Shown here: positions 1 to 5,470 of the stretch, piece by piece
Layout of the letters: every line of letters starts with the position of its first letter
Numbering within the stretch: the first letter of the stretch is position 1
Assembly (NCBI GenBank): GCA_945910975.1
Contig: CAMDZY010000054.1
Span: 1-10,199, forward strand
Origin: an uncultured Clostridia bacterium
GTDB taxonomy: Bacteria > Bacillota > Clostridia > Oscillospirales > Oscillospiraceae
Length of the DNA: 10,199 nucleotides
Reading direction: 5' to 3'
Notes under the pieces: model-generated
What the model saw: only the letters and a program-made list of their open reading frames with translations
Database searches by the model: none
What the model was told of the DNA's origin: nothing
Translations under genes and position numbers: made by a program

Positions 1-497
1 AGGCTGTCTGCACTGGGCAAAATTGCTTTGTACATCGAAACAATTGCATCCATGGGCATACCGTAGGCGACCTCATAGGTGGGATATACAATAAAATAGT
101 TGACCGGGATGCTGATGATTGCCATGGTGGCGGCACCCAAAAAAGAGCCGATCAGCGCGTGCTTGAGATCCTTTTTGCGCTGATAGAGGATGCCGGCCAC
201 AAGCACAAATACCGCGCCGAGCAGGAAGTTGCTGATTTGACCGGCAAATGCGGAGCTGGTGCCTTTGATCAAGAGGTAGAGCAAATTTTTGAGCAGCTCA
301 ATGACAACGCCGTAAACAGGGCCGAGGGCAAAGGCACCCAACAGTGCCGGAAAATCCGACACGTCCATTTTGATAAAGGATGGGATCAGCGCAGGGATCG
401 GGAAGCTCAGGAACATCAGCACAAAGGCTACAGCGGATAGGACGGCGGTTACGGTGAGATTGCGAACAGGGATCGATTTGCGGTTGGGTTGTGACAT
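1..497 (-). CDS. ribU: RibU, riboflavin ECF transporter S component (partial, 3' end outside window)
   Basis: This is the substrate-binding membrane subunit of an energy-coupling factor transporter that imports riboflavin; it would act in the cytoplasmic membrane with EcfA, EcfA' and EcfT, which are not in this window. The 165 codons present start at the ATG at 495-497, with AAAGGAG about 8 nt upstream. The protein has several hydrophobic helices (about residues 15-40, 50-75, 88-105 and 113-138). It also carries the RibU-type segment FIKMDVSDFPALLGAFALGP (41-60), followed by the helix with VIELLKNLLYLLIKG (65-79). RibU proteins are usually about 190-210 residues, so roughly the last fifth is missing at the window edge. 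The FMN riboswitch directly upstream independently supports the riboflavin assignment. It is divergent from the SLOG gene. Confidence is high because the protein family and the riboswitch agree. Confidence 0.95.
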   Translation of the reverse strand, partial: MSQPNRKSIPVRNLTVTAVLSAVAFVLMFLSFPIPALIPSFIKMDVSDFPALLGAFALGPVYGVVIELLKNLLYLLIKGTSSAFAGQISNFLLGAVFVLVAGILYQRKKDLKHALIGSFLGAATMAIISIPVNYFIVYPTYEVAYGMPMDAIVSMYKAILPSADS

Positions 498-506
498 GGG
501 ACATTC

Positions 507-567
507 TCCTTTGATAAAAAATATACACCTGAATCGTTGCCATTCAGGTGTAACGCATACCAAAGGA
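507..567 (-). promoter_or_regulatory. Predicted ribosome-binding-site sequestering helix in the ribU leader
   Basis: Read on the minus strand, UCCUUUGGUA (558-567) is complementary to UAUCAAAGGA (507-516), which contains the ribU Shine-Dalgarno sequence. The result is a 10-bp helix with a single G-U pair, and it would enclose the terminator hairpin. This suggests that transcripts escaping termination could still be blocked at translation initiation. The pairing is seen directly; the function is inferred. Confidence 0.5.
516..551 (-). terminator. Intrinsic terminator of the FMN riboswitch expression platform
   Basis: On the minus strand ACACCTGAAT (542-551) and ATTCAGGTGT (525-534) form a perfect 10-bp stem with a 7-nt loop. 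A T-rich tract follows, with six consecutive T at 516-521. It lies between the FMN aptamer and the ribU ribosome binding site, which is where a riboswitch attenuator is expected. FMN binding should favour this hairpin and stop transcription before ribU. Confidence 0.85.
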
Positions 568-587
568 CACTGCCCTAAGCTATGTAT

Positions 588-694
588 CATCTTCTTCCAT
601 CCAGACTATACTGTCGGTACCGGAGTTTCACCGGTTCATGCAAAACGCTTGCGGACTTTACCGCCGATCGGGAATTTCACCCTGCCCTGAAGAC
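588..694 (-). ncRNA. FMN riboswitch (RFN element)
   Basis: The minus strand carries the nearly invariant RFN blocks in order: AGGGCAGGGTGAAATTCCC, then GATCGGCGGTAAAGTCCGC, then GAACCGGTGAAACTCCGGT, then ACCGACAGTATAGTCTGGAT, ending in GGAAGAAGAT. GTCTTC at the 5' end pairs with GAAGAT at the 3' end to close helix P1. This family binds flavin mononucleotide and represses riboflavin synthesis or uptake genes. Here it precedes ribU, with a terminator hairpin and a possible ribosome-binding-site-masking helix between aptamer and gene. The boundaries are set by the P1 helix. Confidence 0.97.
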
Positions 695-712
695 AATTAT
701 TCAGTTGGATAT

Positions 713-740
713 AGTATAGCAGATTCTGCTGCAATTTCAA
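713..740 (-). promoter_or_regulatory. Promoter for the riboswitch-ribU transcript
   Basis: On the minus strand a TTGAAA -35 box (735-740) and a TATACT -10 box (713-718) are separated by 16 bp. Transcription would start near 706, about a dozen bases before the riboswitch. The spacer holds the inverted repeat AGCAGA-T-TCTGCT (718-730), which could be an operator or chance. Confidence 0.75.
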
Positions 741-743
741 GTC

Positions 744-772
744 TTTATTTGCAAAAAAACTTGTGGTATACT
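744..772 (+). promoter_or_regulatory. Likely extended -10 promoter for the SLOG-family gene
   Basis: TATACT (767-772) is preceded by TGG, giving a TGn extended -10 element. The best -35 match 17 bp upstream is a weak TTTATT (744-749); a TTGCAA at 749-754 is too close. The predicted start near 779 leaves a leader of about 60 nt before the chosen start codon. It lies back to back with the ribU promoter, with no overlap of the hexamers. Confidence 0.5.
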
Positions 773-837
773 TTTTATATATTGCGCGCTTCCTGCCACT
801 GTTGACGGGAAGCGGATTCAATTGGGGGGTGTGGGCT

Positions 838-1323
838 GTGATTTGTGCGTTTTCCGGGCATCGGCCATGGCGGCTGCCGTGGGGAAGCCGCGAGGATGCG
901 CCGGAGTGTCTGGCGGTCAAGCAGCTGATGCGGCAATATATTGACCGATTGGCAGCGGGCGGCTATCAGCATTTTATGTGCGGAATGGCGCTGGGTGCGG
1001 ACTTGTACTTTGCGCAGACGGTGCTGGACTGCAAACGAACTGCACCCAGCCTGACGTTGCAGGCGGTTTTACCCCATGCCGAACAAGATGCCCGCTGGGA
1101 CGAGGAATGGAAAGCACGCTACCATGCGCTGCTGGCGCAATGTGACAGCATTATCACATTGCAGCCGGAATATTCGCAGCAGTCTTATCTTGCACGCAAC
1201 CGCTATCTTGTCGATCACTCGGATCTGCTGATGACGCTGTATGACGGCGGAGAGGGCGGCACGGCCTATACGGTTCGCTACGCCATACAGCAGGGCAGAA
1301 AAATCCTGTCGCTTTGGCTATGA
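838..1323 (+). CDS. SLOG family protein (DUF1273 / YpsA-like)
   Basis: The 161-residue protein has the marks of the DUF1273/YpsA branch of the SLOG (SMF/DprA-LOG) superfamily: an N-terminal strand with SGHRP (residues 6-10), CGMALGAD (48-55) and a C-terminal DGGEGGTAYTVRYA stretch. SLOG proteins have a Rossmann-like fold and are thought to bind nucleotides or related ligands. B. subtilis YpsA has been linked to cell division and stress phenotypes, but the biochemical role is unsettled, so I assign none. The frame is open upstream to 763. I chose GTG at 838 because family members begin just before the SGHRP strand and because a GGGGGG ribosome-binding-like run sits 8 nt before it; GTG at 829 is the alternative. 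Its stop codon overlaps the end of the convergent DUF4830 gene. Confidence 0.85.
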   Translation: MICAFSGHRPWRLPWGSREDAPECLAVKQLMRQYIDRLAAGGYQHFMCGMALGADLYFAQTVLDCKRTAPSLTLQAVLPHAEQDARWDEEWKARYHALLAQCDSIITLQPEYSQQSYLARNRYLVDHSDLLMTLYDGGEGGTAYTVRYAIQQGRKILSLWL

Positions 1324-1782
1324 CGGCATGGTAAATCCATGAATCGGTGCATCCGGCGCAGAACCCGTTACATCGCCGCCAATCACGGCGCCGTCGTGTA
1401 CCAAAACCGTTGCATAGACCGGTGCGGTGGCGTCGGGGTAGTTCAAAACCTCATAGACATAGCGCATTGCATTTTCTCCGGCATAATTGGCCAAGTCATA
1501 CCCCTGACTGACCTGTAGCTCGTTATACCGTTCGAAGACCTCGCTGTCTTCCTTGCCGGGGATGGTAACTTGCTGCACCTGCACCGGCTCGGCATTGACA
1601 CTCCAGCCAAACGAGGCCAGGAATGTGACACGATCATCGTTGGAGCTGACGGTCACCTGCGCGTCACTCGCCTTATCTTTTTTGCCGCCGGCGAACAGAA
1701 TCAGCGCAGCGATAATTGCAAGAACAAGCAAGGCGGCGATGGCGATTTTTGCTTTGGACAGTTTCGCTGTCAGAACAAACAT
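1318..1782 (-). CDS. DUF4830 domain-containing membrane-anchored protein
   Basis: The 154-residue protein has an N-terminal hydrophobic segment (about residues 12-31) that should act as a signal anchor, followed by a charged GGKKDK stretch. The C-terminal domain lies outside the membrane and starts near DDRVTFLASFGWSV, with downstream IPGKEDSEVFERYNEL and QGYDLANYAGENAMRYVYEV. This pattern matches the domain of unknown function DUF4830, found mainly in Clostridia; no catalytic residues are known to me. The start at 1780-1782 is supported by GGAGGG 6 nt upstream. The frame continues upstream without a stop, but that part overlaps the rsuA gene and lacks a ribosome binding site. The 3' end overlaps the SLOG gene by 6 bp, and no terminator is visible between them. 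Function unknown. Confidence 0.85.
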   Translation of the reverse strand: MFVLTAKLSKAKIAIAALLVLAIIAALILFAGGKKDKASDAQVTVSSNDDRVTFLASFGWSVNAEPVQVQQVTIPGKEDSEVFERYNELQVSQGYDLANYAGENAMRYVYEVLNYPDATAPVYATVLVHDGAVIGGDVTGSAPDAPIHGFTMPS

Positions 1783-1810
1783 GAGAATCCCTCCAATATA
1801 TTTTGGGGAT

Positions 1811-1843
1811 CTCTGATGAATGTGGACACGGACTTCATCAGAG
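1811..1843. repeat. 10-bp inverted repeat (hairpin) between DUF4830 and rsuA-type genes
   Basis: CTCTGATGAA (1811-1820) and TTCATCAGAG (1834-1843) are perfect inverted repeats around 13 nt. The element lies in the divergent gap and would be in the 5' leader of the DUF4830 transcript. There is no T-run that would make it a convincing terminator on either strand. It may be a leader structure or an operator. Confidence 0.5.
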
Positions 1844-1903
1844 TTTCCTTCGTAGTACAGGCTATTCAATCCGTTTGGTAAATATTCCAAAGAAGGTGAG
1901 CAT

Positions 1904-2614
1904 ATGCAGCGATTGGACAAATATTTATCCGATGCAAAGGTGGCATCCCGCCGGGAACTGCGCGAGATGATTCGCGCCGGTCGGATCGCCGTTGACGGGC
2001 AGATCGTGACAACAGTGGATTTTAAAGTGGACGAAAAAACGGCGAAGGTAACGCTCGATGGCGCCCTGATTGCCGGAAAACGAACGGTTACCATCATGCT
2101 CCACAAACCGGCGGGCTATCTGACCGCCGCAACGGATACGCGTGACAAGACAATTATGGAGCTGATTCCACCGGAATACCAAAAATTGGGCGTCATGCCC
2201 GTGGGCAGGCTGGACAAAGCAACCGAAGGGCTGTTGCTGCTCACCAATGACGGCCAACTCAACCACCGCCTGGCATCCCCGCGCCACGGCGTATGGAAAA
2301 CATATTACGCCGAGCATGAGGGAATCGCCACGGCAAACGATGTAAAGGCATTCGCCCGCGGCTTGACGCTGTCGGACGGATTGCACTGCCTACCGGCGCA
2401 GCTGGTACCCCAGCAGCTGGGAAAAAGCCTGATTCGTGTGCAGGAGGGAAAATTTCATCAGGTGCGACGCATGATGGAGTCGCGCCAGATGCACGTAACA
2501 TATCTAAAGCGCTTGCAGGAGGGAAATTTGCAGCTGGGTGACCTCCCGCTTGGCCAGGTTCGGGAGCTGACACCGGAAGAAGTGGAAAATCTGACGCGCG
2601 AAACGGAACAATAA
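1904..2614 (+). CDS. RsuA-type rRNA pseudouridine synthase
   Basis: The enzyme would isomerise one specific uridine in ribosomal RNA to pseudouridine in the cytoplasm. It has an N-terminal S4 RNA-binding domain (about residues 1-50, beginning MQRLDKYLSDAKVASRREL). This is followed by the catalytic RsuA/RluB/RluE/RluF domain, with the signature GRLDKATEGLLLLTNDG and the catalytic aspartate at 104. FHQVRRMM (about 183-190) is also typical of the family. At 236 residues it is close to E. coli RsuA (231), which modifies 16S rRNA at U516, so a 16S target is likely. RluF- or RluB-like specificity cannot be excluded from sequence alone. The ATG at 1904 follows AAGGTGA with 4 nt spacing. It is divergent from DUF4830, and the next gene has its own promoter, so it appears monocistronic. 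Confidence 0.9.
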   Translation: MQRLDKYLSDAKVASRRELREMIRAGRIAVDGQIVTTVDFKVDEKTAKVTLDGALIAGKRTVTIMLHKPAGYLTAATDTRDKTIMELIPPEYQKLGVMPVGRLDKATEGLLLLTNDGQLNHRLASPRHGVWKTYYAEHEGIATANDVKAFARGLTLSDGLHCLPAQLVPQQLGKSLIRVQEGKFHQVRRMMESRQMHVTYLKRLQEGNLQLGDLPLGQVRELTPEEVENLTRETEQ

Positions 2615-2693
2615 CGAAGCAGTCTGTGTATGGCTACGGATTTCGATATGGCGTTCTATGGAAATAAGCACAAAAATAAACATGATTTTTTCA

Positions 2694-2704
2694 GACAATT
2701 TGTC
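2694..2704. promoter_or_regulatory. Palindrome upstream of the regulator/ftsEX promoter, possible operator
   Basis: GACAA-T-TTGTC forms an 11-nt palindrome that ends 9 bp before the -35 box. It fits an activator or repressor site for a dimeric regulator, possibly the product of the next gene. Only the symmetry and position are seen; the binding is inferred. Confidence 0.35.
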
Positions 2705-2713
2705 AAAAGGTAC

Positions 2714-2742
2714 TTGATATTTTGTGAATTTTGATGTATTAT
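2714..2742 (+). promoter_or_regulatory. Promoter of the regulator-ftsE-ftsX-M23-S41 operon
   Basis: TTGATA (2714-2719) and TATTAT (2737-2742) are separated by an optimal 17 bp. Both hexamers are one mismatch from the consensus. The predicted start is near 2749, leaving a leader of about 49 nt with an AAGGAGG ribosome binding site (2784-2790) before the ATG at 2798. Confidence 0.8.
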
Positions 2743-2797
2743 GTACCTGTATTTTTGTGCTTTCCGCTATTTTTAACAATGGTAAGGAGGACTATCT

Positions 2798-3880
2798 ATG
2801 TCCAGTCGAATTTTCCAAAGCGTAATTATGCAACTTAAAGAGGCGACCGATCGTCACATAGGTGTGATGGACGTGGACGGTAAAGTGATCTCCTGCACCA
2901 ATGCTGCACTGGTTGGCAAGCGGTGGCCGGAGGCCATTGCACGAATCGATGCGGGCAATGACGTCACGGCATTTGAAAAGCATACGTTCAAACCCCTGCT
3001 GGGCTGGAACGGAACGATGGACTATGCGGTTTTTGTCGAGGGCGATGACGATGCCGCACGCAGCGTGTGCCTGATGTCCCACGTGGCGCTTAACAGCGCA
3101 AAGGTGTATTACGAGGAGAAATATGACAAAGGAACCTTTGTAAAAAATATCATTACCGACAATATTCTTCCCGGCGATATCTATATCCGTGCAAAGGAGC
3201 TTCATTTTGCCACGGAAGTGCCCCGAACGGTGCTGCTTGTGCGGCAGGTTGGTCATGCGGACGTGGCAGCGGTGGAGCTGCTGCAAAATATGTTCCCGGA
3301 TCGCCAACAGGATTTCGTGCTCAGCATCAACGAAACCGATATCGCAATCGTCAAACAGATGGGCGATGGCACGGAAAGCGAAATGAAAATCGCAAAGAAT
3401 ATTGAGGACACTTTAAAGTCTGAACTATTCATCAAAACGACCATCGGCATCGGCACCACGGCGAGCCACCTGCGCGAGCTGGCAGACTCTTATAAAGAGG
3501 CCCAGGTTGCCATTGAGGTCGGCAAGGTGTTCGATACGGAAAAGAGCATCCTCAGCTACGAGAATCTGGGCATTGGCCGTTTGATCTATCAGCTGCCGAC
3601 GACCCTGTGCGAGATCTTCCTCTCCGAGGTGTTTAAAAAGAACTCCATCGACTCGCTCGACCAGGAAACCCTCTTTACCATCAACAAGTTCTTTGAAAAC
3701 AACCTGAATGTTTCCGAAACCTCGCGGAAGCTGTTCGTACATAGAAATACCCTGGTCTACCGTCTGGAAAAAATCAAAAAGGTTACCGGACTGGATTTGC
3801 GCGAATTTGATCACGCAATTGTATTTAAAGTGGCACTGATGGTTAAAAAGTATTTGGATTCCCGTGAGAATCGGGTATAA
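2798..3880 (+). CDS. PucR/CdaR-type helix-turn-helix transcriptional regulator
   Basis: The 360-residue protein is a cytoplasmic transcription factor of the CdaR (sugar diacid regulator)/PucR group. The N-terminal part (1-110) has no enzyme signature and probably senses a ligand. The middle (about 140-255) looks like the degenerate GGDEF-like domain common in this family. The C-terminal PucR-type helix-turn-helix is clear at about 287-352, with NVSETSRKLFVHRNTLVYRL (304-323) as its core. The start has a strong AAGGAGG 7 nt upstream. The stop is followed after 11 bp by ftsE, so they are very likely co-transcribed. The inducer is unknown; a sugar diacid is not implied, since the family responds to varied ligands. 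The position suggests control of its own operon, possibly through the inverted repeats and palindrome around the promoter. Confidence 0.88.
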   Translation: MSSRIFQSVIMQLKEATDRHIGVMDVDGKVISCTNAALVGKRWPEAIARIDAGNDVTAFEKHTFKPLLGWNGTMDYAVFVEGDDDAARSVCLMSHVALNSAKVYYEEKYDKGTFVKNIITDNILPGDIYIRAKELHFATEVPRTVLLVRQVGHADVAAVELLQNMFPDRQQDFVLSINETDIAIVKQMGDGTESEMKIAKNIEDTLKSELFIKTTIGIGTTASHLRELADSYKEAQVAIEVGKVFDTEKSILSYENLGIGRLIYQLPTTLCEIFLSEVFKKNSIDSLDQETLFTINKFFENNLNVSETSRKLFVHRNTLVYRLEKIKKVTGLDLREFDHAIVFKVALMVKKYLDSRENRV

Positions 3881-3891
3881 CAGGTAATATT

Positions 3892-4578
3892 ATGATTGAT
3901 TTAAAAAATGTAGTGAAATCCTATGAGGAAGGCATCCGGGCAATCAACGGCATCGATCTGCACATTGATGATGGCGAGTTTGTCTTTCTGGTCGGCCCCT
4001 CCGGCTCCGGCAAAACAACGATCATCAAGCTGCTGACGGCCGAGCTGAAGCCAACCTCCGGTTCCGTGCACGTCAACGGCTGCGAGTTGGAAAGTATCAA
4101 AAAGAAAAAGATCCCCTACTTGCGCCGGACACTGGGCGTTATCTTTCAGGATTTCCGCCTGATCGATAATCTTACGGTCTATGACAACGTGGCCTTTGCC
4201 ATGCGCGTCATCGGCGCCTCCAACCGCCAGATCAAAAAGCGCGTTCCCTACGTGCTGGAGTTGGTCGGTTTGGAAACCAAAAGCCGCCGCCTGCCGCATG
4301 AGCTTTCCGGCGGCGAGCAGCAGCGCGTTGCAATCGCACGTGCGCTCATCAATAACCCGGCGATGATTATCGCCGACGAGCCAACCGGCAACCTGGATCC
4401 CCAGCGTTCTTATGAAATTATGATGCTCTTGGAGCAAATCAACGCATTGGGAACAACGGTCATGGTTGTCACCCACGAAAAGGAACTGGTGAACCGCTTT
4501 ACAAAGCGCGTCGTTGCAATCAACGACGGAAAAGTCATCAGCGATGGAATGGACGGGTATTACGCATATGAAGAATAA
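3892..4578 (+). CDS. ftsE: FtsE, ATP-binding subunit of the FtsEX complex
   Basis: FtsE is the ABC-type ATPase that, with FtsX, couples ATP hydrolysis in the cytoplasm to activation of cell-wall hydrolases outside the membrane. All ABC motifs are intact: Walker A GPSGSGKTT (35-43), Q-loop Gln86, signature LSGGEQQR (138-145), Walker B MIIADE (158-163), D-loop GNLD (166-169) and H-loop His195. The 228-residue length is standard. It starts 11 bp after the regulator stop with only a weak AGGT ribosome binding site, which suggests translational coupling or low initiation. Its end overlaps the ftsX start by 11 bp. A lipoprotein exporter (LolD-like) ATPase is the main look-alike, but the adjacent ftsX and hydrolase settle the call. 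Confidence 0.96.
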   Translation: MIDLKNVVKSYEEGIRAINGIDLHIDDGEFVFLVGPSGSGKTTIIKLLTAELKPTSGSVHVNGCELESIKKKKIPYLRRTLGVIFQDFRLIDNLTVYDNVAFAMRVIGASNRQIKKRVPYVLELVGLETKSRRLPHELSGGEQQRVAIARALINNPAMIIADEPTGNLDPQRSYEIMMLLEQINALGTTVMVVTHEKELVNRFTKRVVAINDGKVISDGMDGYYAYEE

Positions 4579-5455
4579 TAATGTTGGCTACTTGCTCCGC
4601 TCTGGCATTCGCGATATTGGCAAACATGGCTTTATGTCGTTCGCGGCTGTGTGCGTGATGGTGGCGTGCCTGGTGATCATTGGCGGCTTTTGCATGATTT
4701 CCTACAACATTTACTGCATGGTAAGTGAGCTGGAGGGCGAAAGCGAGCTGCTGGTGCTGATCGATGAAAACTACACGGAGGCAGAAGCAAAAAGTGTAGG
4801 AACCCAGCTCAGCCAAATCCAAAATATCAAGGATAAAGAATTTGTGACCCGCCAGCAGGCGCTGGATAACTATGTGGAAAAGCACGCTGATCCTTCTGCT
4901 TTCGATGGCATCACTGCCGAAACCTTCCGCGACCGCTTTGTGATCTCTCTGGAGGATTATGATAAGCTGGATGAAACCATTGCGGAAATCTCCGCAATCG
5001 AGGGCGTTGCAGAGGTCAAATCTCCCAATGAGGTAATCAACAGCTTCAACGCGATACAAAAAATGTTGACAGTCGCGACAATTGCGATTATGATTGTATT
5101 GTCCATCGTGTCCTTGTTTATCATCTCCAACACCATCAAGCTCGCCATGTATGATCGTCGCGAGGAAATTGCGATTATGAAAATGGTCGGCGCCACCGAT
5201 GGCTTTATTCGCTTCCCCTTTGTCATTCAGGGTGTGATCCTGGGGATTTTGGGCGGCGGAATTGCGTTTGGACTGGAATGGGGCCTGTATAACCTGATTG
5301 GAAACCGCATTGCTACAGCGGGCAGCTTGGATCTGTTCACCGTGGTGCCGTTCTCCAATGTGGTATGGTTCGTGGCCGCTGCGTTTGGCGTGTCCGGTCT
5401 GCTGATCGGCGTGGTGGGCAGCTTGATTTCGATCCGTAAATTCTTGAAAGTATAA
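4568..5455 (+). CDS. ftsX: FtsX, membrane subunit of the FtsEX complex
   Basis: FtsX is the permease-like partner of FtsE; it does not transport but transmits a conformational signal to an extracellular hydrolase. The 295-residue protein has four membrane segments at about 22-48, 167-190, 217-245 and 262-288. A large extracellular loop (about 51-165) is the region expected to contact the hydrolase. MYDRREEIAIMKMVGAT (194-210) is the typical cytoplasmic stretch after the second helix, and ISIRKFLKV closes the protein. I chose ATG 4568 because it matches the family N-terminus (MKNNNVGYLLRSG) and overlaps ftsE by 11 bp. The upstream in-frame start at 4514 would add residues read from inside ftsE. 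The size is close to B. subtilis FtsX. Confidence 0.95.
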   Translation: MKNNNVGYLLRSGIRDIGKHGFMSFAAVCVMVACLVIIGGFCMISYNIYCMVSELEGESELLVLIDENYTEAEAKSVGTQLSQIQNIKDKEFVTRQQALDNYVEKHADPSAFDGITAETFRDRFVISLEDYDKLDETIAEISAIEGVAEVKSPNEVINSFNAIQKMLTVATIAIMIVLSIVSLFIISNTIKLAMYDRREEIAIMKMVGATDGFIRFPFVIQGVILGILGGGIAFGLEWGLYNLIGNRIATAGSLDLFTVVPFSNVVWFVAAAFGVSGLLIGVVGSLISIRKFLKV

Positions 5456-5470
5456 TTAGGAGGAAACAAT

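Larger units (their letters stand above)
2666..2762. repeat. Inverted repeat pair flanking the regulator/ftsEX promoter
   Basis: AAGCACAAAAATA (2666-2678) is perfectly inverted as TATTTTTGTGCTT (2750-2762), with 71 nt between the arms. A complete promoter (2714-2742) lies inside. A shorter pair, GGTAC (2709-2713) and GTACC (2743-2747), abuts the -35 and -10 boxes. The right outer arm is at or just after the predicted transcription start and the left arm is upstream of it, so the arms cannot pair in the transcript from this promoter. The repeats are seen directly; a role in DNA inversion, looping or regulator binding is open. Confidence 0.6.

Noticed and set aside
763..837. Upstream extension of the SLOG reading frame by 25 codons.
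   Set aside because: The extension overlaps the likely promoter -10 box, lacks a ribosome binding site, and precedes the normal family N-terminus at SGHRP.
1811..1850. CTGATGA on the minus strand next to a stem, resembling the conserved core of a hammerhead ribozyme.
   Set aside because: The required GAAA segment after a second stem is absent, and the CTGATGA itself is part of the simple hairpin arm.
1876..1884. TGGTAAATA as an extended -10 promoter for the rsuA-type gene.
   Set aside because: It would start transcription only about a dozen bases before the ATG, inside the ribosome binding site, and has no matching -35 box.
1783..2106. Upstream extension of the DUF4830 reading frame on the minus strand.
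   Set aside because: It runs antisense through the pseudouridine synthase gene, has no ribosome binding site at its start, and the signal-anchor start at 1782 has a strong one.
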